Below, one piece after another: positions 59,522 through 64,000 of a stretch of 64,000 bases of DNA (position 1 is the stretch's first letter; each line of letters begins with the position of its first letter). The position numbers and the translations under genes are program-made. The stretch is taken from assembly GCF_025698545.1 (NCBI RefSeq), contig NC_068571.1:42875733-42939732 (forward strand), read 5' to 3'. This DNA comes from Gossypium raimondii. Its lineage: Eukaryota > Streptophyta > Magnoliopsida > Malvales > Malvaceae. The notes under the pieces are model-generated. The model was not told where the DNA came from. It did not search any database and worked only from the letters and a program-made list of their open reading frames with translations.

Positions 59522-62500
59522 ATGGTGAACAAAGCATGGAAGATCATTCCAAGGCCTTTACTCGAAACAATCCTCAACAACCATGCCCAACACCACCGTG
59601 TCCCTCAGCCCCTCATTCTCCATGGCCCCCGTGGCGTCGGCAAAACCACTCTTATCCTTGACCGTACAGCTCCCCTTTCCCTTTCCCTTTCTTTAATTTC
59701 ATTTATATTTCAAAGGGAAAAATTCATTTCTTCTTCTTCTTCTTCTTCTTCTTCTTTTTTGCAGGTATTCTTGGTGAATGGAACAAAGGTCCTCACTTAA
59801 CAGGCTATGTCGACTTCGCTCAATCTATTAAAGACCACCATCCTAATTTTGACGGTTCATTTCCTTGGTATTCTTGGTCTTCTTGTGAGTTACCGTCTTT
59901 ATCTAGCTGCCAAACCCAACTTGAGAATTGCCTTGAATCTATGGCTCATAAAGGCATCAAGCTTGGAACTATAAGTTCACCTCAAATCTTTACTACTCTT
60001 AATAAATGGCATGGTATTAATACTGCCCTTCGTCGGATACTGAATCAAAACGCTTCTAAAATTGCTATTTCTAATAAGGTTTCGAGCTCGGGTTTGTGGG
60101 ATCGAGCGGTTTTTGCTTTATCTGCTCGATTTAATGCCTCTGAGATTGATGGGGTTTTGGATTTTGAAGAGAAGGGGAAGTCTTTGTCTATTGATGAAGC
60201 TTCTTATTTTAAGGAAGCTATTGTGGCGTTGAGATTGGCAAAGGAGGTGATCAAGATGCAGCAAAAGTGGAGAGCTAATGCCATTGCTGATTTGAATAGG
60301 AGTGGACGGTTTTCAAGGTCGCTAGCAAATTCATGTACTGATTGGCCTTGTTTGTTGCTTGAGTTGCTGTCTCAAGCTGCTGAGATTGGCCATTTTCAGG
60401 TAGAAAAAACTGAACAAACCTCCCTTTTGTTGCTTTAAGTGGTTTGTGGATTGATCATTAGTATTTTGTTTAAACTGGCAGCCAAAGTTGGTCATAAATA
60501 ATGTCGAAATTCTTTGTAATGCAATGTTGACGGATGACTCGATGGTGTGTGGATCAATGTATCATGACAGTTTGATTTGGAGAATAATTGCTTTAGGAGC
60601 AAACGAGCGATGCCTGCCTGTTATACTTGTGACATCAGATAGGTTAGGACATTAAGCCATGTTGTAGGTTTATTTTTATTTATTCTAAATTTTGCATAAG
60701 TTTCAATTTGAGTTTAGACTTTTCAATTTTCCTCAATTATCTGAAATATTTATCCTTTTAAAAAGCTGAAGGGCTAGTTCATGGTGCACATGTGTCTGCA
60801 TCTTCAGAATTACAGCTTTACGATGCTTGTATCCATGGCAGATATTGATAATTGTGAAGCTTTCTTCCTATGTTTTATTTCTTAGAACCTTCACAATGCC
60901 AACTTTTATATCTTTTTTTCATGTGCAAAGCTTTTCCAACTCTTTTATGTCTATTTCTAACTTCTTAGTTCTAACAAATACAATTTTCCTCAGCTACTAT
61001 TCATATCAAGCTTTCATGGATTTTGGGTTTCCAGATATATTCGTCTCTCGTGAGGTACTCAGAAAACTATATATGATACTCATGTCACATGCACATGTTT
61101 GTACACACAGAAACACCCTTAAAGCTTGGTGTGCATTATGAATGGATATACACGTAGGCACCAATCATCTATGTGTTTCATTTTGGTGCCTTTTAGTTGG
61201 TGTGTTTTCACCTTCAAACCTAGAAAACTTTCTGAACAATTTTGTTCACTCACTTCGGTCTGTATATTATATAATTCAATGATGCCAATATAAGACAGTC
61301 ATCTCAATTTATTTGATCTGCAGACCTTTGGTTGGACTCCTCAAGAAGCTAAAATGCACATGGTTACTGATTACTTCACCCATGCAGAGGTGAGTATTTA
61401 TTAGTTAATACAACATTGCTTAACACAACATTATAAACATCATCATAAGAAGGAAATAAAAGGAAAATCCATAACTCAAACCCCATTGAATTTTATGTTT
61501 AGTTCTTAATAGTCTGTAGTTGGCTTTTCTCCCCTTCAGAATCATCTATCAGAATCTTTAATTAGTGACATTCTTGGCTAGTTAGAAGCTTACCTTTATT
61601 CTGATTGCAGTGGATGGTTATTGATGATGTGCTTGGGCCTAATCCTCGACATCTATTTGAGGTTTATGTGCTTAAACAAAGCAATTATTACCAGAAGTAA
61701 GGATATTTCTTGTTCGATTTGTTGTATTCTTGTCTCATATCTTATATTATATGCTTAAATGATTAGAGTGAGTGGTTATGGTAATCCAGTGTGTTTGTTG
61801 TTGTTGAGTCTCATTGTATCTCAGTTAGTTTTCAGTTGCGTTTTGCTACTATGAGTTGTAATGCTTTCATTCCAGGATTAAGTAAAAATGAATTCAGGAA
61901 GAAACTTTAATGTTTCAAATTTTATGTGGATAGTTCTTGTTAAATGCCACTATTTCTTCTTTGCTAGTCAAAATTAATGTTATGCACTAAGGGTATTTTG
62001 TTAAAACTTATTTTCTTCAATGATAGGTTGATGGACGATGAGGCAAGTACTTTTGAGGACATCGTGGATGCGTATTTAGCATACTTACAGGTTAACTGCA
62101 CAAAATGAGAGCATTTTTATACTATTTCTTACAGGTTACAATTTGTCAGGACTGATTCATACACATTAACTTGAACCTGCTGCATCAATAAAAAAATAGG
62201 TTATAAACTTTGTAGTTTTCACCGTTTAATTAAAATAAAAACCAATGACTATTAAGGTTGATTCTTGTAGCAGCTTGAGTTCACAGCTCAGTTGCTTTCT
62301 CAGATTCTTTTCTACAGTCATTTTTAGGTTAAAGTGGTGAATCCTTCAATGGATACAGAATTGATGCATTATAAATGATTTGGTTCTTGAAAAACTTACA
62401 AAAATATTAGAAATTATTGACATTTAAATATTTAATAGAAGATTTATGGTACTGTCATTATTTTGAGGTATGTTATTCTGGTACTGTGATGTTATTCAGT

Positions 62501-63507
62501 ATTTTCTTTTAATTGTTTACTCTTTTTTTTGGGTACCATTGCTGTCTTGCATTCTTTGCAATAATGATTTTTAGGTTACTGTGGTGAATCCTTCAATGGA
62601 AAAAGCATTGAGCATCCTGCAGAAATTCGCAATTGATGCACGAAGTGGAAAGATTTTAGAGCATAGATTGCATTTTGGTGCTCCTTGGAGACATCCTCCG
62701 TCTTCCAAGGACCCTACTAAATGTAAGGAATGGGCAAAGATTCAACTAATGGATTTTGTTCAATCTCTAGTAAATGCAGAATTTGGTGTAAGTGTGTCCT
62801 TCAGCTTTCCCTCTACTTTATGTACTCTAACTGTTCTGTTGTGCTGGTCATATATGCTGCTGTCATTCATTTTGTACTTATTCGTGTTTTTAAGTAACTT
62901 TGTTTTTTCCCCATATCTGGGTTACACAGGTTAATTATCTAGCTGACTGCAGCCTAGAGATCTTGGATGATCCAGCTGCTGTTGCATTAGTGGAGGTATA
63001 TTTTATTGCATTCTATGTTTTGTTGGTCTTACGATTTCTCTGGCCTTTGTTTGGTTTCAATTATAGTGTTAAATCTTTTAGCCAAAACTGACTTTTCCCT
63101 ATTACCAAAACTAGCAGTAGAATTCAATTCCTTGTTGCTCTAACGTTTTGATGTATTAGTATATTTGCATGGGAAACTAAATTCATGCTTTGCAAAATCT
63201 CCATTTATTAGGTTGGCTTACTCTATGCCCAAAGGGATCCTTCTTTCTTTCGTCCCATCTCTAAAGGTATTCAGAGGTGTCTTGCAAGATGGTAAGTGAG
63301 TGAATGTACACCTTCCCAAAAAGAAGAACTGGGAGTGTATTGTTTATGAGTGTCTTATGCTCACATGTCCAAATCTCGGATCACAGGCTTGTCCAGGAGC
63401 GCATGCAGTTGAGTTACCAAAACTTGCTTCAGTATCTTTGGCAGCGGATTATGCGTGGTCGTAGCTATCGTCATTTGATGCTGCAAGTTGGCTATGATAA
63501 ATACTAG
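59522..63507 (+). CDS. P-loop NTPase (AAA+/STAND-like), 11 exons, 564 aa
   Basis: Spliced model: 59522-59663, 59765-60399, 60482-60642, 60994-61054, 61324-61389, 61611-61696, 62027-62090, 62575-62787, 62930-62995, 63212-63291, 63387-63507. Every junction is GT-AG, phases agree, total 1695 nt. I chose MVNKAWK as the start. An upstream in-frame ATG at 59384 would add 46 residues encoded by low-complexity leader. The Walker A motif GPRGVGKT is at residues 35-42. Residues ~262-268 (LVINNVE) occupy the place of a Walker B strand but with Asn instead of the usual Asp-Glu. A sensor-like strand LPVILVTSDS follows, and the C-terminal half is helical (DIVDAYLAYLQ, LEILDDPAAVALVEVGLLYA, QYLWQRIMRGRSY). 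It resembles the archaeal-ATPase-like family of eukaryotic P-loop proteins. The specific role is unknown. Confidence 0.85.
62323..62372 (+). repeat. Partial copy of exon 8 start in intron 7 of the NTPase gene
   Basis: The text TTTTTAGGTTAAAGTGGTGAATCCTTCAATGGA...ATTGATGCAT repeats the acceptor and first ~45 bases of exon 8 (62,570 onward: TTTTTAGGTTACTGTGGTGAATCCTTCAATGGA...ATTGAGCAT). It ends where similarity fades, and its frame soon reaches a stop. It is a pseudo-exon. Confidence 0.75.
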
Positions 63508-64000
63508 AAAATTAGAGAGGATGAAGCATATATCAAACCAAGTACTAATCTCTGTTTTAACAAAGCTTGAATCTATTAGGAGTTGTGATTTAGTTCTCAG
63601 GTCATGAAATAAGGAATTATTATAATATTTTCAGGATTCTCTTGGCGTGGATGTAGTTCAAAGGTTCACATGAAATGTGAGAAAGTTCCTTTTGTTTAAT
63701 CTTTCTAATTTCCCTTGTGCATTTGTTTTATGTATTCTTTCATCCATGTTATCCGTCAGGATTTTCTGTATGTTCCTACCCTAACAGTTCCTTTTGTCAG
63801 TGGTTACTACGTGGGGACCTTTGGTAAATATGAAAAGCTTAACAGAATTTCAAGTATATTGTAAGATTTACTTTTCCTTAATTGGTTTCTTGATGCACTT
63901 TTGAGATTGTTGTTGAAACCATTCTTTTGGCTTTTAGAAGTTAAGTGCACATTATTTCTTGATGCACTTTAAGTATGAATTACGATCTATATTCTAGAAT
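63508..64000 (+). other. 3' untranslated region and downstream flank of the NTPase gene
   Basis: No further open frame of note. Repeated TTTCTTGATGCACTTT phrases (about 63,887 and 63,957) form a short direct duplication near the window's end. Confidence 0.5.

Overview
The window looks like nuclear DNA of a dicot, most likely cotton (Gossypium) or a close Malvaceae relative. The host genes have plant-type GT-AG introns, and the intergenic DNA is very AT-rich and full of nested LTR retroelements, solo LTRs, small inverted-repeat elements and one endogenous pararetrovirus. The genus call rests on my recollection of cotton LTR and MITE styles. It is an inference, not a database result.

Layout. 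1-29,100 is almost gene-free repeat DNA. It holds the 3' end of a Ty3/gypsy element whose 3' LTR (270-4882) is split by a solo LTR (456-2763, TSD CGCCG). It also holds a Mutator-type terminus at 7244, a Ty1/copia 3' fragment (8222-8880), a ~1 kb direct duplication (8886-9890 and 10245-11195) with a foldback MITE nested in one copy, and an old minus-strand Ty3/gypsy element (about 12,550-23,555) split by another solo LTR (18,097-21,570, TSD GACCT). More MITEs follow.

29,100-46,100 is the first genic block. It contains a 9-exon membrane protein gene of unknown function (+, 29,824-35,728), a convergent gene for a CCHC plus double GRF zinc-finger protein (-, to 38,259), a Pack-MULE (38,360-42,592) that carries a broken TMK-type LRR receptor-kinase ectodomain and is itself split by a solo LTR (39,345-42,085, TSD ACTAC), and a three-exon SUMO gene (-, 43,851-46,023) with a tandem duplication in its first intron.

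46,454-53,833 is a broken endogenous caulimovirid on the minus strand with ~185-bp direct repeats at both ends. Its promoter lies about 800 bp upstream of the SUMO start codon and points toward it. 54,959-55,410 is another foldback MITE. 56,473-58,545 is an intronless ANTH-domain clathrin-assembly protein gene. 59,522-63,507 is an 11-exon gene for a P-loop NTPase.

The five host genes are unrelated housekeeping-type functions (membrane protein, zinc-finger protein, SUMO modifier, clathrin adaptor, NTPase) and do not form a pathway. What stands out is how closely the transposons crowd them: the Pack-MULE ends 100 bp from one start codon, the viral copy ends 430 bp from another, and MITEs sit in two successive introns of a third gene. 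Spliced models were built by hand from reading frame and splice-site consensus and have not been tested against transcripts.
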